Shown: piece by piece, positions 9,565-17,448 of the stretch | How the letters are laid out: each line of letters begins with the position of its first letter | How positions within the stretch are numbered: position 1 is the first letter of the stretch | NCBI RefSeq assembly: GCF_030160835.1 | Contig: NZ_BSPC01000013.1 | Span: 1 to 35,869, forward strand | DNA length: 35,869 bases | Reading direction: 5' to 3' | Source of the DNA: Labrys miyagiensis | GTDB taxonomy: Bacteria > Pseudomonadota > Alphaproteobacteria > Rhizobiales > Labraceae | The notes under the pieces: model-generated | The model's input: the letters and a program-made list of their open reading frames with translations, nothing else | Told to the model about the DNA's origin: nothing | The model's database searches: none | Position numbers and translations under genes: made by a program

Positions 9565-10440
9565 GTTATTGATTAATCGATTTATCTGACGCTGTCTTTA
9601 GTTTTCGCTTAAAATTATGTTTCGCGGCCATCCCGCAACGTCACTTCGTTGCACGGACGACGAGGCATTAACCGAACAAACGGTATCCGGCCGGATTTCA
9701 GCAACACTGAAATGTCCAGAAAAAGCGAAACGAATAGGCAGCGCTGCGCGGCAATCAAAAAACTGTGAAACCGATTTCAATACTTCAACGATGGTTCCCA
9801 GCTACCTCCGTCCTCAGGCGTTGTTGCACTTCTGCAACGGATCAGATTTTTTGAGATTCACAGCGCTTTGAAGAGTGCCAAAAGGCAAGAACGGCCCAAA
9901 TCCGTGTTCGGTTACCTCTCCCTGTTTCCCTTCAAAATACCTAAATTTGGCTCGAAACTTACCTCCCGATACGCCTTTTTGTGCGATTTTGCGCATTGAA
10001 ATGGCCAAGGCAGGCCGACAGAGAATATTTCCTTACAGGAATAAAATTATGCCATGAGTTAAGTAATTATCTTGCAAAGAGATATTGCAAAATTACAAGT
10101 GAAAAAATGACGTTAGGGAAGGTCGGAAGGTCATTACGGCGAAAAATAGACAGATCGACGGCTCGTTGCCCTTGGAGACTGCGCTGCCTGTGAGTCGAGA
10201 TCAGGCCAGGCGAGGGCCGGCCACCAGGATTTCGAACCATGGCGCAACGCCCATAGGCGCCAACGTTGTTGGGGGACTCAAGAAGGGCGCGGCACCAGCC
10301 ACTTCCCTCCCCCTTTGCGGGCTATGGCATGTACATATCCCGGCCTATCAGGCCAAGGCGCCCTGAATCCTTCCCCGGTTCGAGTAGGAAGAAGCTGTCT
10401 CGTCGGGTACAGAGAGACCCTCATCCTCCTACACCTCTTC

Positions 10441-10463
10441 ACCATTCCCGTTCCGGGAATGGT
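10441..10463 (-). terminator. Hairpin downstream of the exported Ala/Pro-tail protein gene
   Basis: ACCATTCCCG-TTC-CGGGAATGGT is a perfect 10-bp inverted repeat with a 3-nt loop, 25 bp past the TAG stop at 10489-10491. There is no T-tract on either side, so it may be an RNA-stabilising 3' hairpin or a rho-assisted end rather than an intrinsic terminator. Confidence 0.45.
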
Positions 10464-10488
10464 GAGTCCACGCGGCGTTGGGTGCCCC

Positions 10489-11136
10489 CTACGGCTTGGG
10501 CTTCGCCGGTTCCGGCGCAGGTGCGGCGGCCGGCGCAGGAGCAGCAGCCGGCGCCGGGGCAGCGGGTGCCGGGGTCTGTGCGGCCGGCGCATTGGCAGCA
10601 GGAGCGGCGCCCGCCGTGGTGGCGAGGTTCACGCTGATGCCGTAGAGCATCACCTTCTGGTCGACGAACTGATAGAACAGCTCGAAATTCAGGCGGCCAT
10701 CCGGACCGACCGGAAAATAGCCCGCCAGATGCAGAAGCCCGTTCTTCTCGATCTGCGGCTGCAGGGTGATCGTCGGCTCGAGAATGAGCGCGCCGCCAAG
10801 ATCGAGACCGGCATTGCGCTGGCCGGCGAAGATCTCGCCCAGCTTGGGCAGCGTGTTGTTGCGCTGGAAGTCGGGAGAACCGAGATCGCGCAGCACCGAA
10901 TAATTGCCGGTCTTGTTGGCCTGGTCGAGCGCAATCAGCGTCGAGCGAACCAGCACGAGAACAGCCGTGGGTTCGAGCTTCACAGCCTGCGGTCCGGCTT
11001 GGGCCGGCGCCGGAGCGGCCGGCTGCTGCTGGGCTGCCGCCGACGTCGCCGGCCCCAAGGCGAGGCCGAAAGCGAGCAGACTCATGGCCGCCACACTTGC
11101 GACCGGGCGCCGCCTTGTCGTTGAAGATACCTGCAA
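10489..11136 (-). CDS. Exported protein with NTF2-like core and Ala/Pro-rich tail
   Basis: The mature protein has a compact core from about KLEPTAVLVLVRSTLIALDQ to LYGISVNL, with alternating helices and strands resembling the NTF2-like fold, followed by a roughly 45-residue tail of Ala and Pro ending PAKPKP. The N-terminus carries an Arg-rich stretch (TTRRRP), a hydrophobic segment (MSLLAFGLALGP) and a signal-peptidase site near SAAA-Q, so export to the periplasm is likely. The start is uncertain. The first ATG next to the hydrophobic segment (11085) omits the basic n-region; TTG at 11136 includes it; ATG at 11229 has a GAGG 9 bp upstream; the frame stays open to 11421. The stop (TAG, 10489) is firm. 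I know similar uncharacterised rhizobial proteins but no function. Confidence 0.7.
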   Translation of the reverse strand: MQVSSTTRRRPVASVAAMSLLAFGLALGPATSAAAQQQPAAPAPAQAGPQAVKLEPTAVLVLVRSTLIALDQANKTGNYSVLRDLGSPDFQRNNTLPKLGEIFAGQRNAGLDLGGALILEPTITLQPQIEKNGLLHLAGYFPVGPDGRLNFELFYQFVDQKVMLYGISVNLATTAGAAPAANAPAAQTPAPAAPAPAAAPAPAAAPAPEPAKPKP

Positions 11137-11465
11137 TGGATGGACTTTCGTTGAGCTTGTGCTTCCCTTGCGGGGAGCCTGCGCGGATTTGTATCGCGAT
11201 CTCCGGATTCCGCAACGTCCAAGTAACATCCTACCACGCCTCGCCGCGTCCTCGCCAGAGAACATGGAAACCCGCGTTCCCGGCGGGGGCGCCGGCCGGT
11301 GAAGTGGCCATCGAGCCCGATAACAAGTCATGGCGCTCCGGGTGATCCGTCGTCCGGCATTATCCAGCCAAATGGCGGGAATATAGGTCGGGTGTGACTT
11401 TCCAATCACATACTCCTTCACGAGACTCTGCTACGTTGACGCACTGGCTTCCCCAGAGCAAAGCG

Positions 11466-11483
11466 CGTTTAAGCGTAAACGCT
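11466..11483. promoter_or_regulatory. Inverted repeat in the omp upstream region
   Basis: GCGTTTA-AGCG-TAAACGC is a perfect 7-bp inverted repeat with a 4-base loop, 85 bp upstream of the Omp25-like start codon. It can be a leader hairpin in the mRNA or an operator; the sequence does not decide which. Confidence 0.35.
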
Positions 11484-11568
11484 GCTTTACTCTAACTCTT
11501 TGGTTCGACGCGTCTTTGCGATTCTTGCCGATTCCGGCAAATCGCAAAACGCTTCAGGAGTTCGCAAG

Positions 11569-12285
11569 ATGAAGTTTGCCCTCGGATTCGCCGCCCTCCT
11601 GCTGTCTGTCGGAAGCGCTTTTTCTGCCGACCTGCCGATGGTGAAGCCTTCGGAGCCGGTTGCGCCCGTTACGCCCTTCGATTGGACCGGCCCCTATATC
11701 GGTCTGCACGCCGGCTATGGCTGGGGCCATGAAAAGGATAACCAGAGCCGTCTTTTCCCTCCCGCCCAGTTCACCACCGACAGTTTCAATGTCTCCGGCT
11801 TTGCCGGTGGCCTTCATGGCGGGTACAATTATCAACTGAATTCCTTTGTGATCGGGCTCGAGGGCGATGTCGATTATGCCGACATCGACAAGTCTGCCCA
11901 TGCCGTCTATCTCGCTGGCACGGAGCACAGGCGGCTCGAATTGAAGAGCGATTGGCAGGGGTCGCTGCGTGTGCGTGCGGGTTACGCCATCGATCGGCTT
12001 CTGCTTTATGGCACGGGCGGCGTTGCATTCGCGGATGGCAAGCTCACCAGTTCCGGGACGGAAGGCATCATCCGCCTGCCGATCCCCACGACCAGCAGCA
12101 GCAAGACCCATATCGGCTGGACTGCCGGCCTGGGGGCGGAGTACGCCTTTACCGACCACTGGATCGGGCGTGCGGAGGTACGCTACAGCGACTTCGACTA
12201 CAAGACTTACAAGACCTTTGACGGGCCGGTGAAGTCGAAATGGGACCAGGTGGTGGCGACCCTCGGTGCAAGCTACAAATTCTGA
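11569..12285 (+). CDS. Outer membrane beta-barrel protein, Omp25/Omp31 family
   Basis: This 238-residue protein starts at the ATG at 11569, 8 bp after a perfect AGGAG; the frame extends to 11500 but without a ribosome site. Residues 1-21 are a signal peptide (hydrophobic core ALGFAALLLSV, cleavage after FSA, mature DLPMV). The segment FDWTGPYIGLHAGYGWG is typical of the Omp25/31 family of Brucella and rhizobia, followed by alternating strands with Gly/aromatic ends (GGLHGGYNYQ, LRVRAGYAIDRLLLYGTGGVAF, GAEYAFTDHWIGRAEVRYSDF). It ends in Phe (ASYKF), the outer-membrane barrel insertion signal. The likely role is a small structural eight-stranded barrel; any porin activity is unproven. It is divergent from the exported protein at 10489-11136. 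Confidence 0.9.
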   Translation: MKFALGFAALLLSVGSAFSADLPMVKPSEPVAPVTPFDWTGPYIGLHAGYGWGHEKDNQSRLFPPAQFTTDSFNVSGFAGGLHGGYNYQLNSFVIGLEGDVDYADIDKSAHAVYLAGTEHRRLELKSDWQGSLRVRAGYAIDRLLLYGTGGVAFADGKLTSSGTEGIIRLPIPTTSSSKTHIGWTAGLGAEYAFTDHWIGRAEVRYSDFDYKTYKTFDGPVKSKWDQVVATLGASYKF

Positions 12286-13157
12286 TCGGCGGCCTGTGAC
12301 GGCATAGCCCGCGGGCCAGTGTTCGCGGCATCCTTCTCCGCCGGCGACACAGGCGTTGGTGTTCATCGACACAAAAAGAGAACGGATCTTGACTTTCGTT
12401 CGGTCCCATGCTTTATTCCCTAACGGAATGAGGCGTCAGCGGCCGGCGCAAGCGCAACCCGGCTCCGAACGCCTCCATCCACCCCGACAGCCTGTCCAAG
12501 CGATAGGCCTGCGGCGGTCACGCTTCTCTCGAAGCCGACCTCCAGGGGTGACGAGCGGGACAGACGGGATCGGCACCCCATGGAAGTGCCACGCGATCCC
12601 TGGACGGGGCGTGACGGGCTTGAGCCCGGCAGCGCCTCCGTCCCCATCTCCCGCCGATGCGGTGAAGACGGCTCATGCCACTGTCCGGCCAGGACTGCAG
12701 CGCTGAGCCCCTTGACCGAGCCGGCTGGTCAGGTTCGGATGGTCCGTGCCATCCGCTCCCGGCTCGCCTCCGCCTTGCTGAAGGCGGAAAAACAGGTGGC
12801 CTTGCGCGCCTTGTCAGCGTGCCAGGCAGCCGGAACGGGGCGATGGCGGCCTGCACCGACAGTGCGGCCTGCATCTTCCATGATCCTGCCTTCACGGCTG
12901 CTCCGCAGCCGCCATCGCCCGGTCTCCTCATCAACCCAGCCGGAAAGGGCGTGGGAACGAGAGCGTTTGCGCGTTGTGGTGAGAATACAGTTCTTCGCTC
13001 CAGATGGCTCTCCCCTCCCCGCCGCTTTCAGCTTCGTCTATGGCGTTCACACATCTCCGTATTATCGGCGCATGGGGCGCGAAAAAATCCTTCCCCGACT
13101 GGTGCTGTCGAATTCACACATCCCAGCTCGAGAAGAATAGACGCAAGCAATTCGGGT

Positions 13158-13459
13158 GAGCGAGATGAGACGGTTGAGAATAGAACGCGCCGTCGAAGTC
13201 CCCTCGCCCCGTTCTTACGGGGTGTCGTCAACTCTCTTGAGTTGACTAGGGATAGAGGTGAGGGGCTGCGCAAAGCTCTGGGATTAGCCTTCTTCAAGTC
13301 GCCATGACGCCTCAGCGTCTCACTGTATCCATTTGATTTGTTTAAGAAAATAGTCCTGCGAAAGTCGCGCAGCCCCTCACCTCTATCCTCTCCCCGTAAG
13401 AACGGGGCGAGGGGGCGCAACCGCCTCGTCCTTTTTTCAAACCGACTCTTCTCGCCCGA
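13158..13459. repeat. Long palindromic element, family R3 copy a (MITE-like)
   Basis: Two arms of about 130 bp face each other. Both contain CCTCGCCCCGTTCTTACGGG and GGATAGAGGTGAGGGGCTGC in the same order, in inverted orientation (arm 1 at 13158-13290, arm 2 at about 13325-13459). The element has no coding capacity. Arm 1 carries an extra insert of about 25 bp holding the perfect hairpin GTCAACTCTCTTGAGTTGAC at 13227-13246, which arm 2 lacks. A second copy of the family lies at 33743-34031. Such CCTCGCCCC..GGGGAGAGG repeats are widespread between genes of Hyphomicrobiales. Whether they move is not known from this window. Confidence 0.85.
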
Positions 13460-13762
13460 CTGCCGACCGCGTCGCGCTTCAAGCATTGATTTCTCCACGA
13501 TCCCTAAGCGCCTGTGGCACCGACACCACCATCGCCGCTCTCCCGGATTGAAGCGGCCCGGCCTGCCAATTTCGGAGCGCGCATGGCCCAAATCTTGAGC
13601 AGATATGCGTCGATTTTCGTCTTGCCTGCCGCCACCCGCGCGAACCTATCCATGCTACGCAATGGAATCGAGCCATATTGTCCTTGGCACGCTGCTTGCT
13701 CGGCTTGTGGCGTTGCGTTGATGGGTTAGAGCATCATGGCGTTAGATTGGATCGCGGGGGCG

Positions 13763-13869
13763 CCGTCACTCCGGCTGGAGCGAAGCGGAACGCCGGAATC
13801 CATGAACACCAACCTCACAGGACAGTGTTCATGGATTCCGGATCTCCCTTCGGTCGTCCGGAATGACGC
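13763..13869. repeat. Palindromic element, family R4 copy a
   Basis: The element opens with CGTCACTCCGGCTGGAGCG and closes with CGTCCGGAATGACG, with an internal inverted repeat GGAATCCATGAACAC / GTGTTCATGGATTCC around a short centre. A second copy with the same order of parts lies at 35092-35213. It sits about 215 bp upstream of the allophanate hydrolase start and has no gene of its own. Confidence 0.85.
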
Positions 13870-14002
13870 CCCCCATTTGCCGGTCGATGCAGACAGAAGA
13901 TGCTTTGCTTTAGGGTTCCGCCTCGTGTCGACGACGCCTGCCCCCGAGACATCCGGCCAGGGCGCGGCGGGTGGTTGCCGAGGGTGATCGTGGAGTCGGT
14001 GA

Positions 14003-14020
14003 AAATGGAAATGGAAATGG
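14003..14020 (+). repeat. Short tandem repeat, three AAATGG units
   Basis: Three perfect hexamers AAATGG precede the amidase start by about 65 bp. The upstream extension of the amidase frame reads through them as an Asn-Gly repeat, but that extension lacks a ribosome site, so they are most likely untranslated leader. Confidence 0.7.
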
Positions 14021-14084
14021 TAATTCGCAGACCGACGACAGGCCGGAAAGCCGGCGACATCGCCGCGCTGGCGGAGACCGCGTG

Positions 14085-15461
14085 ATGTTGCCCGCCATGC
14101 TCGATATCGCGACCCTGTCGCAAGCCTATCGCCAGGGCAGCCTCTCTCCCTCGCAGGTCGTGGAAACCGTCCTGGCGCGCATCGAGGGCCATCCCGACAA
14201 GGCGGTGTGGATCAGCCGCCTGCCCGACGCGGCGATCCGGGCCGCCGCCAGGGCGCTCGAGGCCGCCGGTCCCAAGCCGGATCAGCCGCTGTGGGGCATT
14301 CCCTTCGCCGTGAAGGACAATATCGACTGCGCCGATCTCGACACCACCGCCGCCTGCCCCGCCTTCGCCTATCGCCCTGAGGCCGATGCCTTCGTGGTGG
14401 CCCGGCTGAAGGCGGCCGGCGCCCTGCTGATCGGCAAGACCAATCTCGACCAGTTCGCCACCGGCCTCAACGGCACGCGCTCGCCCTATGGCGCGCCGCG
14501 TTCGGTGTTCGACCGGCGCTACATCTCCGGCGGCTCGTCCTCCGGCTCGGCAGTGGCGGTGGCGGCCGGCCAGGTTTCCTTCGCCCTCGGCACCGACACG
14601 GCCGGCTCGGGCCGCATTCCGGCGGCCTTCAACAATCTCGTCGGCATCAAGCCGACGCGCGGCCTGTTTTCCACCACCGGCCTGGTGCCGGCCTGCCGGA
14701 GCCTGGACTGCATCACGGTGCTGGCGGCCAGCGTCGCCGAGGCCGGGCTGGTGCGGCGGATCGGCGAGGGCTTCGACGCGGCCGATCCCTATTCACGCCA
14801 CCCGCGCGAGGCGCCGGCCTGGCCGGCCAAGGGCTTCCGCTACGGGGTGCTCGGGGAGGCGGAGCGGGAATTCTACGGCGACGAGGAGGTCGCGGCCCTC
14901 TATGACGCGGCCGATGACCGGCTCGCCGCCCTCGGCGGCACCAGGGTGGCGATCGACTATGCCCCCTTCCGCGAATGCGCCCGCCTGCTCTATGGCGGCC
15001 CCTGGGTTGCCGAACGCCTCGCCGCCATCGAGGCCTTCGTCGACGAGAAGGCCGACGCGATGGATCCGACCGTGCGAGGGATCATCGAAGGCGCGCGCGG
15101 CATCAGCGCCGTGGAGGCGTTCCGCGGCGCCTATGCGCTGGAGGCGCTGCGCCGCCGGGCCGAGGCCGAATGGGCCGGGATGGACGTGATGCTGCTGCCG
15201 ACGGCGCCGACCATCTATACCGTGGCCGCCATGCAGGCCGATCCGATCACCCTCAACTCCAATCTCGGGCGCTACACCAATTTCGTGAACCTGCTCGATT
15301 GCTGCGCCATCGCCGTGCCCGCCGGCTTCCGCCAGGACGGCCTGCCGGCCGGCGTCACCCTGATCGCGCCGGCCTTCGCCGACGACGCCATCCTCGCCCT
15401 CGCCGGGCGGCTGATGCAGGCCAAGAGCTGGGGCATGGGCATCGACAGACAGGCGGCGTGA
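14085..15461 (+). CDS. atzF: Allophanate hydrolase, amidase domain only
   Basis: The 458-residue product belongs to the amidase-signature family and is closest in motif pattern to allophanate hydrolase (AtzF, urea amidolyase N-half): LNGTRSPYGAP, GGSSSGSAVAVA, GTDTAGSGRIPAAFNN and LDCCAIAVPAGF. The Ser-cisSer-Lys triad is visible as K77 (FAVKDN), S151 (GGSSSGS) and S175 (DTAGSG); the 74 and 24 residue spacings match those of AtzF. The reaction is hydrolysis of allophanate to ammonia and carbon dioxide in urea, biuret or triazine breakdown. Full-length AtzF is about 600 residues; the C-terminal domain is missing here and lies as a separate gene at 16832-17224. The start at 14085 has GGAG 8 bp upstream; an earlier in-frame ATG exists at 13971 without a ribosome site. 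No urea carboxylase gene is in the window. Confidence 0.88.
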   Translation: MLPAMLDIATLSQAYRQGSLSPSQVVETVLARIEGHPDKAVWISRLPDAAIRAAARALEAAGPKPDQPLWGIPFAVKDNIDCADLDTTAACPAFAYRPEADAFVVARLKAAGALLIGKTNLDQFATGLNGTRSPYGAPRSVFDRRYISGGSSSGSAVAVAAGQVSFALGTDTAGSGRIPAAFNNLVGIKPTRGLFSTTGLVPACRSLDCITVLAASVAEAGLVRRIGEGFDAADPYSRHPREAPAWPAKGFRYGVLGEAEREFYGDEEVAALYDAADDRLAALGGTRVAIDYAPFRECARLLYGGPWVAERLAAIEAFVDEKADAMDPTVRGIIEGARGISAVEAFRGAYALEALRRRAEAEWAGMDVMLLPTAPTIYTVAAMQADPITLNSNLGRYTNFVNLLDCCAIAVPAGFRQDGLPAGVTLIAPAFADDAILALAGRLMQAKSWGMGIDRQAA

Positions 15462-15557
15462 CGCGGAGGCCCGGCCAACAATTCTCGCCATGCGTGAATC
15501 CGCTGCGGCCTCCGGGTGGAGATCGCAGCGAATCCGCCTCTGCCATGCGCAATTGCG

Positions 15558-15863
15558 TCAATTCGGCTTATGGAACTGCTGGAAACCAGCCACGTCGTAC
15601 TGAGATACGCTCTTCGGATTCTTGGAGTTCTGCGACTGGGTGCCTGCGTAGTGCATTCCCGCGTTGCCATTTGGGTTGAAGGCTGAACCCGGGGCACTGC
15701 TGGCGTGGCCCGGCGTGACATTCCCCGTATCAGGGGTGCCAATTGTTTGGCCGGGCTGACCCGTGGTTCCCGTCACCGTGTGGACGTTGGCGGCGGGAGC
15801 CGTCGCAGCATAGACAATGGCGAGAATGACACCGGCGATGAGTGGAAGATAGGTACGGGACAT
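15558..15863 (-). CDS. Small secreted protein (rhizobial NVHTxTGTTGQP family)
   Basis: A 101-residue protein starting 5 bp after a perfect AAAGGAGG, so the ATG at 15863 is secure although the frame is open further upstream. Residues 1-24 form a signal peptide (hydrophobic LPLIAGVILAIVYAATA, cleavage near APA). The mature part is low-complexity, rich in Gly, Asn, Ser, Pro and Thr, with the conserved-looking blocks NVHTVTGTTGQPGQT, ASSAPGSAFNPNGNAG and SVSQYDVAGFQQ. Similar short exported proteins occur in rhizobial genomes, usually as hypotheticals. Family members I recall have Cys in the last block (DVACFQQ); here it is Gly. No function can be assigned. Confidence 0.85.
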   Translation of the reverse strand: MSRTYLPLIAGVILAIVYAATAPAANVHTVTGTTGQPGQTIGTPDTGNVTPGHASSAPGSAFNPNGNAGMHYAGTQSQNSKNPKSVSQYDVAGFQQFHKPN

Positions 15864-16170
15864 TGCAACCTCCTTTGCCATTGAGGCAGATGTTGCTTCC
15901 GGGCCGGACGCGCGGTCCAACCCCTCCAGCCCCCCATGTAGAACACGCAAGGGTTGGCCTTTATTCGCGACAACGCCATGCCGCGCCAGAGTGGAAAGCA
16001 GACTTGCAAATTCCCCTGCCCAGCGCAGAAGGTTCGGGCCGCGAAATCCCCTGGCCAGGGAAAGCAAGGCAGGTTGTCGGGAGCCGCGCCGGCCGTTCGT
16101 CCTTCGGATGCAAAGAGCAAAAATCGAATCGTCACTTTCGACAGCGTGACGCAATACCGGGAGCCTTCCC

Positions 16171-16821
16171 ATGACCCCCACCATCACAGCCTTTCAACGA
16201 TCGCCCGACCGCGGCAGGGGGCTGGCGCGTGACATGCCTGTTCGTTGGGCGCTCGAAGAAGTGGGCCAAGCTTACGACGTTCGTCTTGTTTCGTTCAGCG
16301 CGATGAAGGAACCCGCGCATCGGGCGCTCCATCCTTTCGGGCAGATTCCGACCTATGAGGAAGGCGATCTCGCTCTGTTCGAGTCGGGGGCGATCGTGTT
16401 CCATATCGCGGAGCGCCATGCTGGCCTGCTGCCGGACGATGCGAATGCCCGGGCGCGCGCAATCACGTGGATGTTTGCCGCGCTCAGCACGGTGGAGCCG
16501 CCGATCCTGGAACTCGCAACCGCCAGGCTTCTGGAGGGCGACAAGCCCTGGAGCAAAGAGCGCCTGCCTCTGGTCGAGGATCGCGTTCGAGACCAGTTGA
16601 AGCAACTTTCCGTTCGCCTCGGCGATGACGACTGGCTCGATGGGGGGTTCAGCGCCGGCGACCTGATGATGGTGTCGGTGCTGCGCAGGTTGAACCGGTC
16701 GGGCCTGCTGGACGAATATCCGAACCTCTCCGCCTATGTCGCGCGCGGCGAAGCGCGGCCGGCCTTCAAGCGGGCCTTCGATGCCCAATTGGCGGTTTTC
16801 ACCGCCGCATCGACCGGCTGA
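16171..16821 (+). CDS. Glutathione S-transferase family protein
   Basis: The 216-residue protein has an N-terminal thioredoxin-like domain (about 1-85) with the GST-typical cis-Pro context (HPFGQIPTYEEGDLALFESGAIVFHIAER; ES pair for glutathione gamma-glutamyl binding) followed by an all-helical C-domain with the SAGDLMMVSVL N-capping box. Cytosolic glutathione conjugation or peroxide reduction is the expected activity; the substrate is not predictable. The ATG at 16171 follows GGGAG by about 8 bp. It ends 10 bp from the convergent allophanate hydrolase C-domain gene. Confidence 0.87.
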   Translation: MTPTITAFQRSPDRGRGLARDMPVRWALEEVGQAYDVRLVSFSAMKEPAHRALHPFGQIPTYEEGDLALFESGAIVFHIAERHAGLLPDDANARARAITWMFAALSTVEPPILELATARLLEGDKPWSKERLPLVEDRVRDQLKQLSVRLGDDDWLDGGFSAGDLMMVSVLRRLNRSGLLDEYPNLSAYVARGEARPAFKRAFDAQLAVFTAASTG

Positions 16822-16831
16822 CAAGGGCTGC

Positions 16832-17224
16832 CTACCCCGCCTGCAGTGCCATGAAGGCCCGCCAGCCGCCGAGCGCGGTGATGTCCTCAGCCCCCTCCAT
16901 CGCCCGTGGCTCGGCCACGAAGCCCTTGACGCTGGTGCCGTCCTCGAGCGCCACTGTGCCGATCGCCAGCGGAGCGGGGACCTCCGCGACGAAGCTGCCA
17001 AAAGCCGCGACATCGAGCTCGTAGATCTCGAGCTCGATCGAGCCGCCGCCGGCGGCGTGGACCAGGGCCGGCTTGGGCGGGGTCGTGCCGGCCATGGCAT
17101 AGAGCCGGTAGCTCGGCGCCGTGCGGCTGGCGCGCACGAAGCGTGCCTGCCGGGAGGTGAGCTGGTGATGCAGCGGCATGCCCGCGAGATGGGCCCCGAC
17201 CACGGCGAGCTGGACTGAGGTCAT
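16832..17224 (-). CDS. Stand-alone allophanate hydrolase C-terminal domain
   Basis: The 130-residue product matches the C-terminal domain of allophanate hydrolase end to end. Landmarks are VVGAHLAGMPLHHQLTS (8-24), a PPKPALV block (about 49-55), FGSFVAEVPAPLAIGTV (about 75-91), DGTSVKGFVAEP and DITALGGWRAFMA near the C-terminus. In yeast and bacterial allophanate hydrolases this domain follows the amidase domain and is reported to process the N-carboxycarbamate product (decarboxylation). Here it is a separate gene, on the opposite strand to the amidase half at 14085-15461. Domain-only proteins of this kind are known in rhizobia under the name allophanate hydrolase-related protein. A 20-codon ORF ends 4 bp upstream, so translation may be coupled. 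Gene-specific ribosome site is weak. Confidence 0.85.
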   Translation of the reverse strand: MTSVQLAVVGAHLAGMPLHHQLTSRQARFVRASRTAPSYRLYAMAGTTPPKPALVHAAGGGSIELEIYELDVAAFGSFVAEVPAPLAIGTVALEDGTSVKGFVAEPRAMEGAEDITALGGWRAFMALQAG

Positions 17225-17228
17225 GGCG

Positions 17229-17291
17229 TCATTCCGTCACGATCATGCGCGCGGCCGTGGGATCGAAGCCGCTGCAGGGGTTGTTGCCCAT
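17229..17291 (-). CDS. Possible 20-aa leader ORF before the allophanate C-domain gene
   Basis: ATG at 17291 opens a frame MGNNPCSGFDPTAARMIVTE that stops at 17229-17231, 4 bp before the start of the next gene. An in-frame stop lies just upstream, so it is not the tail of a longer frame. There is no clear Shine-Dalgarno. It may be a translational-coupling leader, a real micropeptide, or chance. Confidence 0.3.
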   Translation of the reverse strand: MGNNPCSGFDPTAARMIVTE

Positions 17292-17345
17292 GAAAGTAGA
17301 TTTCTTTCAGATTTATAAGCAAGGAAATTTCCATTCACGCCAGGG
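17288..17345. promoter_or_regulatory. AT-rich divergent promoter region with inverted repeat
   Basis: Between the divergent allophanate C-domain gene and tex, an AT-rich stretch contains the inverted repeat TGAAAG-TAGATTT-CTTTCA (17291-17309) and a TTATAAAT box on the same stretch. It is the only obvious promoter-like DNA for the minus-strand gene. Exact -35 and -10 elements are not clear. Confidence 0.3.
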
Positions 17346-17448
17346 GCGGCCACAGGCTGTGGAGAAGCCCGCCCATCCCGCCTGAACCATGGCGATGCCG
17401 CGCACTCTTCACTATCGTGCGCGACCCGCCATTTCGAACGAGGAGCGC

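Larger units (their letters stand above)
9121..10440. other. Gene-free, AT-richer region upstream of the adhesin
   Basis: No open frame here shows coding character: the short ORFs overlap one another on both strands and have no convincing ribosome site. From about 9300 to 10160 the sequence is visibly richer in A+T than the rest of the window. It holds an inverted repeat TGATCG-AAAAA-CGATCA (9399-9415), two direct copies of TACAGTTATC (9501-9510 and 9555-9564), a GATTAATC palindrome near 9572, and an inverted repeat GTTGCA-CTTC-TGCAAC (9823-9838). This is the likely promoter and control region of the adhesin. It could also contain transferred or decayed DNA. Confidence 0.6.
12286..14084. other. 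1.8-kb intergenic region with two repeat elements
   Basis: No ORF here is convincing. Open frames at 12580-13140 and 12675-13307 overlap in different frames, are Arg/Pro/Ser-rich and run into repeat DNA, so they look like chance frames in GC-rich sequence. 13158-13459 is a long inverted-repeat element, 13763-13869 a second family, and 14003-14020 has three tandem AAATGG units. The 12300-13150 part shows nothing I recognise and may be a decayed gene. Confidence 0.6.

Noticed and set aside
9821-9860. GTTGTTGCAC...TCTGCAACGG considered as an IS5-type insertion sequence end
   Set aside because: Only one end is seen, with no transposase or matching second end; too weak to call.
9598-10193. Short ORFs of 60-84 codons in the AT-rich region
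   Set aside because: They overlap on both strands, have no ribosome site and no recognisable domain.
10225-10245. GGATTTCGAACC resembling a tRNA T-arm on the minus strand
   Set aside because: The five-base stem does not pair properly and no acceptor or anticodon arm can be found in range.
12580-13591. Overlapping ORFs in the region after omp, including a minus-strand frame through the R3 element
   Set aside because: Arg/Pro/Ser-rich chance frames; the LAPFLRGEDRGEGL-like segment is a translation of the repeat, not a protein.
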